From contig JAHCHG010000006.1 in the NCBI GenBank assembly GCA_026129865.1, positions 1-64,000 on the forward strand: a DNA stretch of 64,000 bases, read 5' to 3'. This DNA is from Pyrinomonadaceae bacterium. Its GTDB lineage: Bacteria; Acidobacteriota; Blastocatellia; Pyrinomonadales; Pyrinomonadaceae. Under the pieces are notes generated by a model. It was not told the origin of the DNA and searched no databases. It saw nothing but the letters and a program-made list of their open reading frames with translations. The translations under genes were made by a program, and so were the position numbers. Positions 23,408-31,938 of this stretch are shown here, piece after piece. Numbering within the stretch: position 1 is the stretch's first letter; each line of letters begins with the position of its first letter.

Positions 23408-24004
23408 GTGGAAATATTTGTTGCGCGAACACCGGACGAGATAGATCTCGCCTTTGATAAACTCCAAAATTCGCCAGTTTTAGGCTGTGATACGGAAACT
23501 TCGTCGCTGTGGGCAAAGTCGGGAAAGCTGTTTTCGATACAGTTTTCCGACGGAAATTTTAATGTTCTGATCCCGATCTCGGAAAATATTCCGATAGGAA
23601 AGTTTGAAGAAATATTGACCGACCGATCGATCGTCAAAGTTTTTCATAACGCAAAATTCGATCTGGATTTTCTTTCGGAAAGTTCGATCTCCGTCGAAAA
23701 TGTGTTTTGTACAATGGTTGCCGAAAAACTTCTGACCAGGGGCGCAAATCAATCGGTTTCGCTCGCGGAAACGCTTTATCGATATTTTGCCGTCGATCTC
23801 GATAAATCGCAGCGGTCCAAATTTTCGCGAAACTGGGACGGCGTGTGGACCGCGGAACTTGTCGATTACGCCCTCGCGGATGTCGTTCATTTGCCGAAAC
23901 TAATGACAGAACAGCGTTTATGGCTCGACAAACTGGGGCTTTTGGACGAGTTTAACGACAATATGAAAAAGTTGAATTTAAAAAATTTGTCTGCTCAAAT
24001 TTAA
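23408..24004 (+). CDS. RNase D-like 3'-5' exonuclease (DEDDy)
   Basis: 198 residues starting with GTG (MEIFVARTPDEIDLAFDKL). The three exonuclease motifs are present: GCDTETSSLWAKSGKLFSIQ (Asp-x-Glu), VKVFHNAKFDLDFL (Asp) and YALADVVHLPKLM (Tyr-x3-Asp), giving a DEDDy active site for two metal ions. It is shorter than full RNase D and lacks HRDC domains, so its substrate (tRNA or other RNA, or DNA) cannot be told. A TACAAT -10-like box at 23393-23398 lies only ~10 bases before the GTG, suggesting a very short leader. It is followed after 3 bases by a small membrane-protein gene. Confidence 0.85.
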   Translation: MEIFVARTPDEIDLAFDKLQNSPVLGCDTETSSLWAKSGKLFSIQFSDGNFNVLIPISENIPIGKFEEILTDRSIVKVFHNAKFDLDFLSESSISVENVFCTMVAEKLLTRGANQSVSLAETLYRYFAVDLDKSQRSKFSRNWDGVWTAELVDYALADVVHLPKLMTEQRLWLDKLGLLDEFNDNMKKLNLKNLSAQI

Positions 24005-24007
24005 GGT

Positions 24008-24199
24008 ATGGAAAAGAAGAACACAGCCGAAATTGTTTTTGTCGCAAGCAGTTTTGCCATGCTTTTGCTTTTCACGGCGGCGTTCATTTATTACATAGTT
24101 TACAAGGAAATTTTGATCGTACTGGTGGGTTTAGGATTTGCGGCATTTGTTGCCGGATTTATTGCAAAAAACCGCTGGGACGCCGGAAAGAAAGATTAA
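24008..24199 (+). CDS. small two-helix membrane protein
   Basis: 63 residues with two hydrophobic helices, about 8-29 (IVFVASSFAMLLLFTAAFIYYI) and 34-51 (ILIVLVGLGFAAFVAGFI, cited in parts), and a basic C-terminus (KNRWDAGKKD). It lies 3 bases after the exonuclease stop, so it is probably co-transcribed. The 3' end overlaps the convergent flavin reductase gene by 4 bases. No family recognised. Confidence 0.65.
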   Translation: MEKKNTAEIVFVASSFAMLLLFTAAFIYYIVYKEILIVLVGLGFAAFVAGFIAKNRWDAGKKD

Positions 24200-24684
24200 A
24201 GCAGAGTTTCGCCGATCGCCCGGTAGCGACCTTCGAAGTAGATCAGAGGATTTTCAGCGTCGTTAAGATTTGACCGTTCGACCTCGCCGATAAATATCGT
24301 GTGATCGCCGCTATCATGCGAATTGACGACACGGCATTCGAGATTGACAAGAGCATTTTCGATCAGCGGAATGCCGTTGCTGCCCTCGAAGTATTTGATT
24401 ATCTTAAACTTATCTTCGAGCGGGAGCGCGAAATGATTTGAATGATGCGCCTGATCTTCAGCCAGAACATTGACGGCGAAAACGCCGCTTTCGCCGAGCG
24501 CGGCGTGGCTTGCAGCGGTTTTCTCAACGCAAATAAGAACCAGCGGCGGATCGAGCGAAACCGAACAAAAGGCGCTGACTGTCATGCCGTAAAGGTTTCC
24601 TTCGGAATCTTTTGTGGTTACAATTGTTACGCCGCTGGCAAATTTTGAAAGCGCCACGCGAAATTCATCTGAGCTTATCGGCAT
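24196..24684 (-). CDS. flavin reductase-like FMN-binding protein
   Basis: 162 residues. HpaC/NTAB-type flavin reductase fold: FRVALSKFASGVTIVTTKDS, GMTVSAFCSVSLDPPLVLIC, FAVNVLAEDQAHHSNHFA, ALVNLECRVVNSHDSGDHTIFIGEVE and YFEGRY at the end. These enzymes use NAD(P)H to reduce FMN or FAD for partner monooxygenases; no monooxygenase is nearby, so the partner is unknown. Divergent from the polyprenyl synthase gene. Confidence 0.88.
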   Translation of the reverse strand: MPISSDEFRVALSKFASGVTIVTTKDSEGNLYGMTVSAFCSVSLDPPLVLICVEKTAASHAALGESGVFAVNVLAEDQAHHSNHFALPLEDKFKIIKYFEGSNGIPLIENALVNLECRVVNSHDSGDHTIFIGEVERSNLNDAENPLIYFEGRYRAIGETLL

Positions 24685-24751
24685 AGAGCTAGTTTATAAG
24701 TTACCTTCTAAAATGTTCAAACCAAACTTAGTTTAAAAGTAGGTCCAACGT

Positions 24752-25675
24752 TTGGAAAATACGCTTCAAAAAAAACGATCTGCGGAAACGGATCTCGGCA
24801 TTTTTATGTCGCAGTGTGCGTCGGATGTCGACCGCGTGCTCGAAGATCTGATCCCGCGCGAAGACGTCGAACCGGTAAATCTTCATTCGGCGATCCGCTG
24901 GAGCCTCTTTGCGGGCGGAAAGCGAATGCGACCGGCGATCTTGATGGCGGTCGGGCAGGTTTTCGATGTTCCGCGCGAAAAACTTCTGAGAACCTCCGCT
25001 GCGATCGAAATGATCCACACATATTCGCTCATTCACGACGATCTTCCGGCGATGGACAATGACGAGCTGCGCCGCGGTCGCCAGACCAGCCATGTTAAGT
25101 TTGGCGAAGCCACGGCGATCCTTGCCGGCGACACGCTTCAGAATCTGGCATTTTTGACTATTGCAAACGATGCGAATTTGACGGCAGACTTGCGAATCCG
25201 GCTGATCGCCGAGATCGCGAGCGCGTCGGGAACGCCGAGAGGAATGGTCGCCGGTCAGCAAATGGATCTCGAAGCCGAAGGCGATCGTAATATTACAATT
25301 AAAGATCTGGAAGCCATCCATCGATATAAAACCGGCGCGATGATCAATGTTTCCGCTCGCTCAGGCGCTTTTATCGCAGGCGCCGGGGACGAAGAGATCA
25401 CGGTCGTCGGAAAATACGCCGAACACTTAGGGCTATTGTTTCAAATAACGGACGACATTTTGGATGTGACAATGCCGACATCCGTTTTAGGAAAAACCGC
25501 GGGAAAAGACATTTCGGCGGTCAAGGCGACTTACCCGGCACTTTTGGGATTGGAAAAAGCGCGCGAGCTTGCCGAAATCGCCCGCAGGAACGCATGTGTT
25601 GAACTTTCCGCGCTTGATCGCGACTGCTCGCTGCTCAACGAAATAGCCGATTTTATTCACTCCAGAAGCTTCTAA
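24752..25675 (+). CDS. ispA: polyprenyl (farnesyl/geranylgeranyl) diphosphate synthase
   Basis: 307 residues from a TTG start. A trans-prenyl transferase condensing IPP with allylic diphosphates; the first Asp-rich motif LIHDDLPAMDNDELRRGR and second motif LFQITDDILDV bind magnesium-diphosphate. Other signatures: LFAGGKRMRPAILM, HVKFGEATAILAGD, GQQMDLEAEG and HRYKTGAMI. The short (type II-like) first motif spacing DDLPAMDND is typical of bacterial FPP synthases; GGPP cannot be excluded. It would feed undecaprenyl phosphate and quinone synthesis, relevant to the polysaccharide genes downstream. Confidence 0.88.
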   Translation: MENTLQKKRSAETDLGIFMSQCASDVDRVLEDLIPREDVEPVNLHSAIRWSLFAGGKRMRPAILMAVGQVFDVPREKLLRTSAAIEMIHTYSLIHDDLPAMDNDELRRGRQTSHVKFGEATAILAGDTLQNLAFLTIANDANLTADLRIRLIAEIASASGTPRGMVAGQQMDLEAEGDRNITIKDLEAIHRYKTGAMINVSARSGAFIAGAGDEEITVVGKYAEHLGLLFQITDDILDVTMPTSVLGKTAGKDISAVKATYPALLGLEKARELAEIARRNACVELSALDRDCSLLNEIADFIHSRSF

Positions 25676-25771
25676 CATTCATTTGACGAAAACTTTTTTC
25701 GAAAATGAACCGGCACGTTTGTTATAATCTCAAACGGCAGTCGAAAAGTTCTTCTACCTAAAACCACCGGA

Positions 25772-26710
25772 GTGCAGAAAAATATTACAATTTCAGGAAT
25801 TTTCTGGCGTACGCTTGCGCTTGCAGCGGCGATCGGCTTCCTGTTTGCGCCGGTCATGATCAAACTCGCGCGCGATTGGTGGACGGACGAAAATTATTCG
25901 CACGGGCTTTTAGTGCCGTTTGTCATCGGATTTATTATCTGGCTCGAGTTTGGCGAACTTAGAAAAAAGGCTTCGGATCCGCAAGTTGTTTTCGGCGCGG
26001 TAATTATCGGTACATCGCTGTTTTTGCTTTTCGCCGGTACGCTCGGCGCAGAACTCTTTACTCAGCGGGTCTCATTGGTTCTGATGTTCGCCGGAATCGC
26101 TGTATATTTTTTCGGCAGCCGCGTTCTTCAATTGCTGCTTGTTCCGTTTCTTTTATTGCTTTTTGCAATTCCGATCCCGCAGATAATTTTCAACAAGATC
26201 GCGTTTCCATTGCAATTATGGGCATCGCAGCTAGCAGTTTGGGGCATCAGGTTATTTGAAGTCGCATCTGTACGCAGCGGAAACGTTATTGAGATCTTGC
26301 CGCGCGGTTCGCAGCAGGTGATATCGCTTGAGGTGGTCGAAGCCTGCAGCGGCATTCGTTCGCTGATGACCTTGATGACGATCGCGCTTGTGCTTGCATA
26401 TTTCACGCGTGAACGACGCGAGGCTTGGACGAACGGCTGGAAAGAACTTTTTACAAGCTTCGATTTTTGGCGAACGTTTACGCTTGTTTTGATGGCGATC
26501 CCGATCGCGATCATCACGAACGGCGGTCGCGTTACGGCGACGGGAGTTTTAACGTATCACTACGGCAAACGCGCGCTTGACGGTCTGGCGCATGACGCAG
26601 CCGGCTGGATCGTTTATGTTTCGGCATTGATCTTGTTGATAATGGTGAATTTTGTAATTGTGAAAGCACGCAAATTGATCTTGAACGGTTTTAAGAATGG
26701 CGAAAAATGA
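25772..26710 (+). CDS. exosortase
   Basis: 312-residue integral membrane protein from a GTG start, with about eight hydrophobic helices. The catalytic triad of exosortases is visible: Cys192 in [11 protein letters not shown], Arg253 in NGGRVTATG and His274 in [19 protein letters not shown] near residue 40 is also typical. Exosortases cleave proteins at a C-terminal PEP-CTERM signal during export, with a link to exopolysaccharide loci. The 3' end overlaps the EpsI gene by 14 bases, and the rest of the exopolysaccharide cluster follows. No ordinary PEP-CTERM substrate is encoded in the window; see the microprotein at 30041. Confidence 0.9.
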   Translation: MQKNITISGIFWRTLALAAAIGFLFAPVMIKLARDWWTDENYSHGLLVPFVIGFIIWLEFGELRKKASDPQVVFGAVIIGTSLFLLFAGTLGAELFTQRVSLVLMFAGIAVYFFGSRVLQLLLVPFLLLLFAIPIPQIIFNKIAFPLQLWASQLAVWGIRLFEVASVRSGNVIEILPRGSQQVISLEVVEACSGIRSLMTLMTIALVLAYFTRERREAWTNGWKELFTSFDFWRTFTLVLMAIPIAIITNGGRVTATGVLTYHYGKRALDGLAHDAAGWIVYVSALILLIMVNFVIVKARKLILNGFKNGEK

Positions 26711-27353
26711 ATCGATAAACAGATCTTTTTGGATCTTGATCGCCGTGCTTGTTACGGCGGGACTTTTTCTAAATTGGTTCGAGCAGCGCGGCGAAACTCA
26801 TGCCGCGCGTGAATCGTTCCGCGAATTTCCAGCGAAGATCGGCGACTGGGAGCAGCGCGGTCGCGAGATCCGTTTCGGCGAACAGACCGAAAGCATTCTC
26901 AGAACGACCGATTACACAATGCGCGAATATGTTTTGCCGGACGGGAATTTGGCGAATGTTTATGCCGGATATTACGCGTCGCAGCGAACCGGCGCGACCT
27001 ATCACAGCCCGCAAAATTGTTTGCCGGGTTCCGGCTGGATCATGAAACAGCCCGAAAACATCGAAATATTTTCGCCGTCCGGAAAGAAATTTACCGCAAA
27101 TAAATTTTTGATCGAGAACGGACAGTTTAACGAAGTCCTCATTTACTGGTATCAGGGTCGCGGGCGAATTGTCGCAAGCGAATACAGCGACAAGGTTTAC
27201 ACGGTTATGGACAGCATTTTGCGCAATCGTTCGGACGGTGCAATGGTTCGCGTTATGACGAGCGTCGGAAATTCCGAAGAGGAAGCGACGAAACGGGCGG
27301 TCGAGCTTTCCGGTTTGCTCGCAGATAAAATGACCGGGTTCGTTCCCGAATGA
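26697..27353 (+). CDS. EpsI-family exosortase-associated protein
   Basis: 218 residues with one N-terminal membrane anchor (about 11-26, [16 protein letters not shown]) and a periplasmic DUF3485/EpsI domain: [35 protein letters not shown], the hallmark [13 protein letters not shown], then [15 protein letters not shown]. In many species this domain is fused to the exosortase C-terminus; here it is a separate gene overlapping the exosortase. The invariant Cys in SPQNCLPG is kept. Exact function is unknown, but it always travels with exosortases. Confidence 0.9.
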   Translation: MAKNESINRSFWILIAVLVTAGLFLNWFEQRGETHAARESFREFPAKIGDWEQRGREIRFGEQTESILRTTDYTMREYVLPDGNLANVYAGYYASQRTGATYHSPQNCLPGSGWIMKQPENIEIFSPSGKKFTANKFLIENGQFNEVLIYWYQGRGRIVASEYSDKVYTVMDSILRNRSDGAMVRVMTSVGNSEEEATKRAVELSGLLADKMTGFVPE

Positions 27354-27723
27354 AAACGCCGGCGTTTGGTTTGACGGGAAGCGACTGAATTTTTTGGATT
27401 TCGGCGACTTTGAAGTATAATTTCTCGATAGCTGGTTTAGCGGTTTCCGTTATTTAAACGGATTTTCTTTCAATTTTGAAGTAGTTCGAAAAATACTTTT
27501 CTGAAATTTTCATCCGATTACCAGTTTTCTCCACAGTACCGGCAACGGTCCGGTAAATTTTAGAACGTCGGAACGTTATGTTCCGGTCGTGTTAGTGATA
27601 GAGTAAATAATTTGTTCAGCGTTCCGGATCGAAAAAACATTGCCCGTTTTTTCGATCCGGCAAAAATATGACGTTTCGTTCATTGCCCCTGAACGACATT
27701 GTCGGCAGTAAAGAGTTATTATA
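27354..27723 (+). other. 370-base structured gap before the PrsT-like gene
   Basis: No gene is visible here. The region holds several palindromes: TACCGG/CCGGTA at about 27537-27555, GGAAC/GTTCC at about 27570-27587, and a perfect 15-bp stem CCGGATCGAAAAAAC/GTTTTTTCGATCCGG at 27624-27660 with a short loop and no following U tract. The clustering of hairpins downstream of a TATAAT suggests a regulatory leader, but I do not recognise a known riboswitch. Confidence 0.5.
27394..27421 (+). promoter_or_regulatory. candidate sigma-70-type promoter for the prsT unit
   Basis: TTGGAT (27394-27399), 16-base spacer, then a perfect TATAAT (27416-27421). It would give a 5' UTR of about 295 bases before the PrsT-like gene. 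The -35 box is only partly consensus. Confidence 0.4.
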
Positions 27724-30015
27724 ATGCGAGTTAACGAGTGCCACAGGTTTCTTTCCCGATTTCTGTTCGTGATCCTGATTTTAGGATTCGGAACGTTCAT
27801 TTCATCCTGCAGCAGCCAGGCAAAAGAAAATCACATAAAACGCGGTGAAGAGTTTCTTGAGAAACGAAAGTTTCAGGAAGCTGTTATGGAATTTCGCGCG
27901 GCTGCCGACATTGACGAAGAGTCCGGCGAAGCTCGCTGGGGATTGGCACGCAGTTACGAACATCTAGATCAATTTGTCGATACTGTTCAGGAACTTAGAA
28001 AAGTCGTCGAACTTTTGCCGGATAATCTGGACGCAAAAGTAAAACTTGGTAATTATCTGCTTGTGTTTTCGCCACCGCAGATCGATGAAACGGCGAAGAT
28101 CCTCGAGGATGTCTTTAAGCGAGATCCGAATTTTATTGAAGGTCATATTCTGAAGGCGAGTATGTTATCGGTTCAGGGAAAACCGGAACCTGAAGTCTTG
28201 GAAGTATTAAACTACGCCATCTCTCTCGACCCAAAAAGGACGGAATCTTACGTCAGCCTTTCGCGTTTTTACGGAAAGAACGAAAAGAACGCCGAAGCCG
28301 AAGAAGCGCTGAAAAAAGGCATTTCCGTCAACCCCGCGCGCGCTATCGGTTATATCGAATACGCTCGATTCTTATCTCAGAGTTCGCGATTTCCCGAAGC
28401 CGAACAGCAATTTCGAAAGGCGATCGAAGCCGAACCTAAAAACATCGAGGCACACGATTCTCTGGCGCAGTTCTACGTTGCGCAAAAGCAATTCGATAAA
28501 GCCGAGGTCGCGTATAAAGAACTTGTAACGATCGAAGAAAACAGCCCGGAAAGCCGAATGGCTCTCGGCAATTTTTACGGCGAAATAAATCGCGATGCCG
28601 ATGCCGTCGAAGTTTACAGATCGATAATTTCGGAAAATCCGGAATACGTTCGCGCCCGCCATAAATTAGGCGAGATCTATCTCGACCGAAAGGAACCGGA
28701 TCTCGTTCAGGAACAGCTCGACAAGTTGTTTGAGATCAACGATCGAGACGCTGAAGCATTGATCCTTCGTGTCCGGCTTAATCTTTTTCAAAATAAAACT
28801 GAAGAAGCCGTTGCCGATCTCGAGGAGATCTTAAAGAAAAACCCGAATCAAAAGGACGCGTTGTTTTATATGACGCAGGCGAAGATCAACCTCGGGCAGA
28901 TCGAGCAGGCTCGGGCTTTTATCGGCGATCTTTCGAAATATCATCCCGAATTCCTAAGAGTTAACCTGCTTAAAATTCAAGCGAGCCTTTCCGCCGGCGA
29001 ATCCGATCTCGCGCTTCGTCAGGCGAATGAACTGCTTCAAACCGTCAGTGCGACCGAGCCGAGCCGTGAGAACAGCGCCGAATCGATCGCGGATCTTAAA
29101 ATTAGAGCGCTGACCGCGCGCGGGTTGGCAAATCTGCAGCTTGGGAACATCGCGGTTGCGCAAAAAGATCTCAGCGATGTCGCGAATTTTACTCCCAACA
29201 GCGCATCGGCGTTGGTGAATCTCGCCAAAATTCACGTTGCCGAAAGAAATCTGGATGAAGCGCTTTCACTTTACGAACGCGCGCTTGTTATCGATCAGAG
29301 CAACTTCGATGCGGTCAGCGGAATGGTTTCCGTTTTGCTTAGACAAAACCGCAGCGCAGACGCACATTCGCGCGTCGATCTTTCGATCCGGCAAAATTCG
29401 AGGTTTGCGATCATTTTGCCCGCTCTCAATTATTTGAAGGCAGATGTGTTTATGGCGGAAGGAAAGCTTAACGAAGCCGAAGCCGCGCTAAAGAAGACGA
29501 TCGAACTTGATGAAAATTATCTGCCGGCTTATTCGTCGTACGCCGCTCTGCTTATCGAACGCGGGCAAACGGACGCGGCACTGGCGCAGTTCAAAAACGT
29601 CGTCGATCGAAAGCCTTCGGCGGCGGTCTACACGCTGATCGGAATTTTGGAAGAATCCAGGACGAACAAACCGGACGCTGAGAAAAATTACCGCAAAGCG
29701 CTTGAGATCGAACCTAATTCGCCGATCGCGGCTAATAATTTGGCTTGGATGCTCGCAAGCGACAAGACAAATTTAGACGAGGCGTTAAAACTTGCGCAGT
29801 CGACGGTCAGTCAGGATCCGAACAACGCCGGTTTTTATGACACGCTCGGATGGGTTTATTACCAGAAAGGTTTGGAGTCGTCCGCGGTTGAACATTTCAG
29901 AAAAGCTGTTTCGCTCGATGCCGCAGCGGCGGCGCGCGGCGGTGTTTCTCCGAATCCGGAATATCGCGAACGTCTGACGCTTGCGATAAATGCAATCGGC
30001 AAGCCTGCGGCATAA
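27724..30015 (+). CDS. prsT: PrsT-like TPR lipoprotein of the exosortase/exopolysaccharide system
   Basis: 763 residues. The lipoprotein signal is about 1-30 (RFLFVILILGFGTFISSCSS, lipobox ending at Cys). It is followed by about 18 tandem TPR motifs across the whole length, for example AVMEFRAAADIDEESGEARWGLA, AEQQFRKAIEAEPKNIEAHD and AEKNYRKALEIEPNSPIAANNLAWM. The size, lipid anchor and position between the exosortase and chain-length genes match the PEP-CTERM system TPR protein PrsT. It is probably a scaffold in the periplasm for polysaccharide assembly or export. A few bases separate it from the next small gene. Confidence 0.85.
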   Translation: MRVNECHRFLSRFLFVILILGFGTFISSCSSQAKENHIKRGEEFLEKRKFQEAVMEFRAAADIDEESGEARWGLARSYEHLDQFVDTVQELRKVVELLPDNLDAKVKLGNYLLVFSPPQIDETAKILEDVFKRDPNFIEGHILKASMLSVQGKPEPEVLEVLNYAISLDPKRTESYVSLSRFYGKNEKNAEAEEALKKGISVNPARAIGYIEYARFLSQSSRFPEAEQQFRKAIEAEPKNIEAHDSLAQFYVAQKQFDKAEVAYKELVTIEENSPESRMALGNFYGEINRDADAVEVYRSIISENPEYVRARHKLGEIYLDRKEPDLVQEQLDKLFEINDRDAEALILRVRLNLFQNKTEEAVADLEEILKKNPNQKDALFYMTQAKINLGQIEQARAFIGDLSKYHPEFLRVNLLKIQASLSAGESDLALRQANELLQTVSATEPSRENSAESIADLKIRALTARGLANLQLGNIAVAQKDLSDVANFTPNSASALVNLAKIHVAERNLDEALSLYERALVIDQSNFDAVSGMVSVLLRQNRSADAHSRVDLSIRQNSRFAIILPALNYLKADVFMAEGKLNEAEAALKKTIELDENYLPAYSSYAALLIERGQTDAALAQFKNVVDRKPSAAVYTLIGILEESRTNKPDAEKNYRKALEIEPNSPIAANNLAWMLASDKTNLDEALKLAQSTVSQDPNNAGFYDTLGWVYYQKGLESSAVEHFRKAVSLDAAAAARGGVSPNPEYRERLTLAINAIGKPAA

Positions 30016-30040
30016 CGACATTTCAGGAGTTTTGGAAAAA

Positions 30041-30229
30041 ATGATGTTTTATATTTTCAATTTTTTGAGCTTTTCTCCGGCGTCGGAACCGCTTGCGCTG
30101 CTGGTTTTTGGTGCTGCGCTGTTTTCTATAACAGCGGGATTGCGAACATTTTTGAACAAAAGCGACAAAAACGCTGAAGAGATATTGCAGGAATTAAATT
30201 CGAAAGTAGTTGTTGAGAGCGATCTGTAA
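30041..30229 (+). CDS. exosortase-locus microprotein with a PEP-CTERM-like segment
   Basis: 62 residues starting at ATG 30041, with a good Shine-Dalgarno (CAGGAG). After a short hydrophobic N-terminus (MMFYIFNFLSFSPA) comes SEP, an 18-residue hydrophobic helix (LALLVFGAALFSITAG) and a basic end (LRTFLNK), mirroring the Pro-Glu-Pro / helix / Arg arrangement of PEP-CTERM signals. A 22-residue charged tail follows (NAEEILQELNSKVVVESDL), which ordinary signals lack. It lies between the PrsT-like gene and the chain-length determinant, 18 bases before the latter. It may be a minimal exosortase substrate or a small membrane adaptor; both are inference. Confidence 0.65.
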   Translation: MMFYIFNFLSFSPASEPLALLVFGAALFSITAGLRTFLNKSDKNAEEILQELNSKVVVESDL

Positions 30230-30247
30230 AGATCTGAGGTCGAAAAG

Positions 30248-31909
30248 ATGAGTGTTGAATTTAGACAAAGAACTGCCGCCGATCTGGCGCGGATGTTAAA
30301 GCGGAGAAAATGGCTGATCTTACTTCCGATCCTCACCATGACATTCGCGGTCGGATATGTGGTTAAAAAACTTCCGAACATTTATGAATCGAAGACGCTT
30401 TTGATCATTCAGCCGCCGAAGATCTCCGAATCTGTCGTTCCATCGCTGACCGACGAGGACGTCACACAGCGGTTGAACCCGATCAAGAAAGAGGTTCTGA
30501 GCGCGACCGAACTAACGCCGATGATCATAAAATATGATCTTTTCAAACCGGAGCGTGAAAACGGAATACCGATGGATCTGATCGTTGCCGAAATGCTCGA
30601 AAACATTACGGTCGACCTCGAACGAACCGACGATCTTCAAAAGATCGCGGCATTCAGCATTACGTATCGCGACCGGTCGCCGGAATCGGCAAGAAATGTG
30701 ACGTCCGAGCTGGCGAGTAAATTCATCAATGCGCAGGTAAAGTTTTCGAGCGAATCCGCGCAGACGACCCGTGAATTTATAGATAAAAATTTACAGGAAA
30801 AGAAGCTTGCGCTCGACGAACTCGAGAACCAGCGGCTGCAGATAATGCTGCAGAATGTTGAGACTCTGCCGGAATCCGCGCAGGGATTGATCGCCCAGCT
30901 TGACGGATTGCGCAAACGCGAAGAAACGATCTCGAAGGAAAAGGAGACGTTTCGAATGGAACGCAGCCGGTTGAACGACAACATTCAATCGCTTAATGCT
31001 CAGATGCGGATTGTCGACCAGTTTAGCGATGCCGGCGACGGTTCAAACCGCGCAGGCGACAGCGTTTTGCTCAATTCGCAGCCGTATGCACAGCTTCTTG
31101 CAAAGCGAGCGGAACTGAGCGGCAGACTTGAAAATCTGAAGCTCACGCTTCGCGACCAGCATCCGAAAGTTCAGGAAGCGAGAAACGACATCGCGAAGGT
31201 CAATGACGAGATCGAAAATTTAAAGCGAAATCAGGCGGGAATCATTCAGGAATCGCAAACCGAGAAAAAGCGTAAAGCGGAAATGCAAAAACAGACGCTG
31301 ATGATCGAAAAACAGAAAGCCGAAAGTCAGATCGCAAACATCGACCAGCAGTTGAAGTATAAAGATGAAGAGATCGCGCGAAATTCGGTATTTATTTCGC
31401 AGCTCGAATCAAAGATCAATATGATCCCGAACGTTTCCGTTGCGTTAAAGGGCATCGATTCGCAATATCAATCGGCAAAAACGGCGTACGACGACGTTTT
31501 GAAAACGCGGAATGCCGTCAATCTCGATTACGAACGTGAAAGTAACGCGCAAGGCGAATCGATCAAAACTCAGGATCCGGCGAATCTTCCGGATTATCCG
31601 GTCGCTCCGCGCCGTGCTCTTTTGACGATTCTCGGTTCGGTGTCGGGATTGTTCTTGGGACTTTTTCTTGCGGCGTTGTTCGAATTGCCGCGCGTTTTGA
31701 AAATTCAAAACATCGAAGACGCGAAACATTACACGGGCTTGCCGGTACTCGCATCCGTTCCGCCGCTTTTGTCGCCGCAGGAAAAAACCTGGCTGGCGAG
31801 AACTCATTGGTTCAAGGTGATGGCAGGCGTCGCTGCGGCGATCGTCTCTATTCCGCTGGTGATCATTATTCTTCAATTATCGAGGGTTTTCGAGCGGGTT
31901 GTTTCATAA
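30248..31909 (+). CDS. polysaccharide chain-length determinant (Wzz/GNVR family)
   Basis: 553 residues. A Wzz domain with the first transmembrane helix at about 25-45 (WLILLPILTMTFAVGYVV). Then a long periplasmic coiled coil (about 170-400, with EKEKTFRMERSRLNDN- and ENLKRNQAGIIQES-like heptads). The GNVR-type element NAVNLDYERESNAQGESIKTQDPANLPDYPVAPRRAL is cited by its key parts LDYERESNAQGE and DPANLPDYPVAPRR. A second helix lies at about 453-470, and an extra C-terminal helix at about 525-548. It governs polymer length with the BY-kinase two genes on. No kinase domain is fused, as expected for Gram-negative-type split systems linked to exosortase. Confidence 0.88.
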   Translation: MSVEFRQRTAADLARMLKRRKWLILLPILTMTFAVGYVVKKLPNIYESKTLLIIQPPKISESVVPSLTDEDVTQRLNPIKKEVLSATELTPMIIKYDLFKPERENGIPMDLIVAEMLENITVDLERTDDLQKIAAFSITYRDRSPESARNVTSELASKFINAQVKFSSESAQTTREFIDKNLQEKKLALDELENQRLQIMLQNVETLPESAQGLIAQLDGLRKREETISKEKETFRMERSRLNDNIQSLNAQMRIVDQFSDAGDGSNRAGDSVLLNSQPYAQLLAKRAELSGRLENLKLTLRDQHPKVQEARNDIAKVNDEIENLKRNQAGIIQESQTEKKRKAEMQKQTLMIEKQKAESQIANIDQQLKYKDEEIARNSVFISQLESKINMIPNVSVALKGIDSQYQSAKTAYDDVLKTRNAVNLDYERESNAQGESIKTQDPANLPDYPVAPRRALLTILGSVSGLFLGLFLAALFELPRVLKIQNIEDAKHYTGLPVLASVPPLLSPQEKTWLARTHWFKVMAGVAAAIVSIPLVIIILQLSRVFERVVS

Positions 31910-31938
31910 CAAGTTAGACAGGTTTCCAGAGAGGCAAA

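Noticed and set aside
23347..23637. 97-residue N-terminal extension of the YceH-like protein
   Set aside because: It is antisense to the well-supported exonuclease gene, and the family begins at MLTQLTEIEARV.
24728..25321. Minus-strand open frame of 197 codons
   Set aside because: Antisense to the polyprenyl synthase with its Asp-rich motifs; no recognisable domain.
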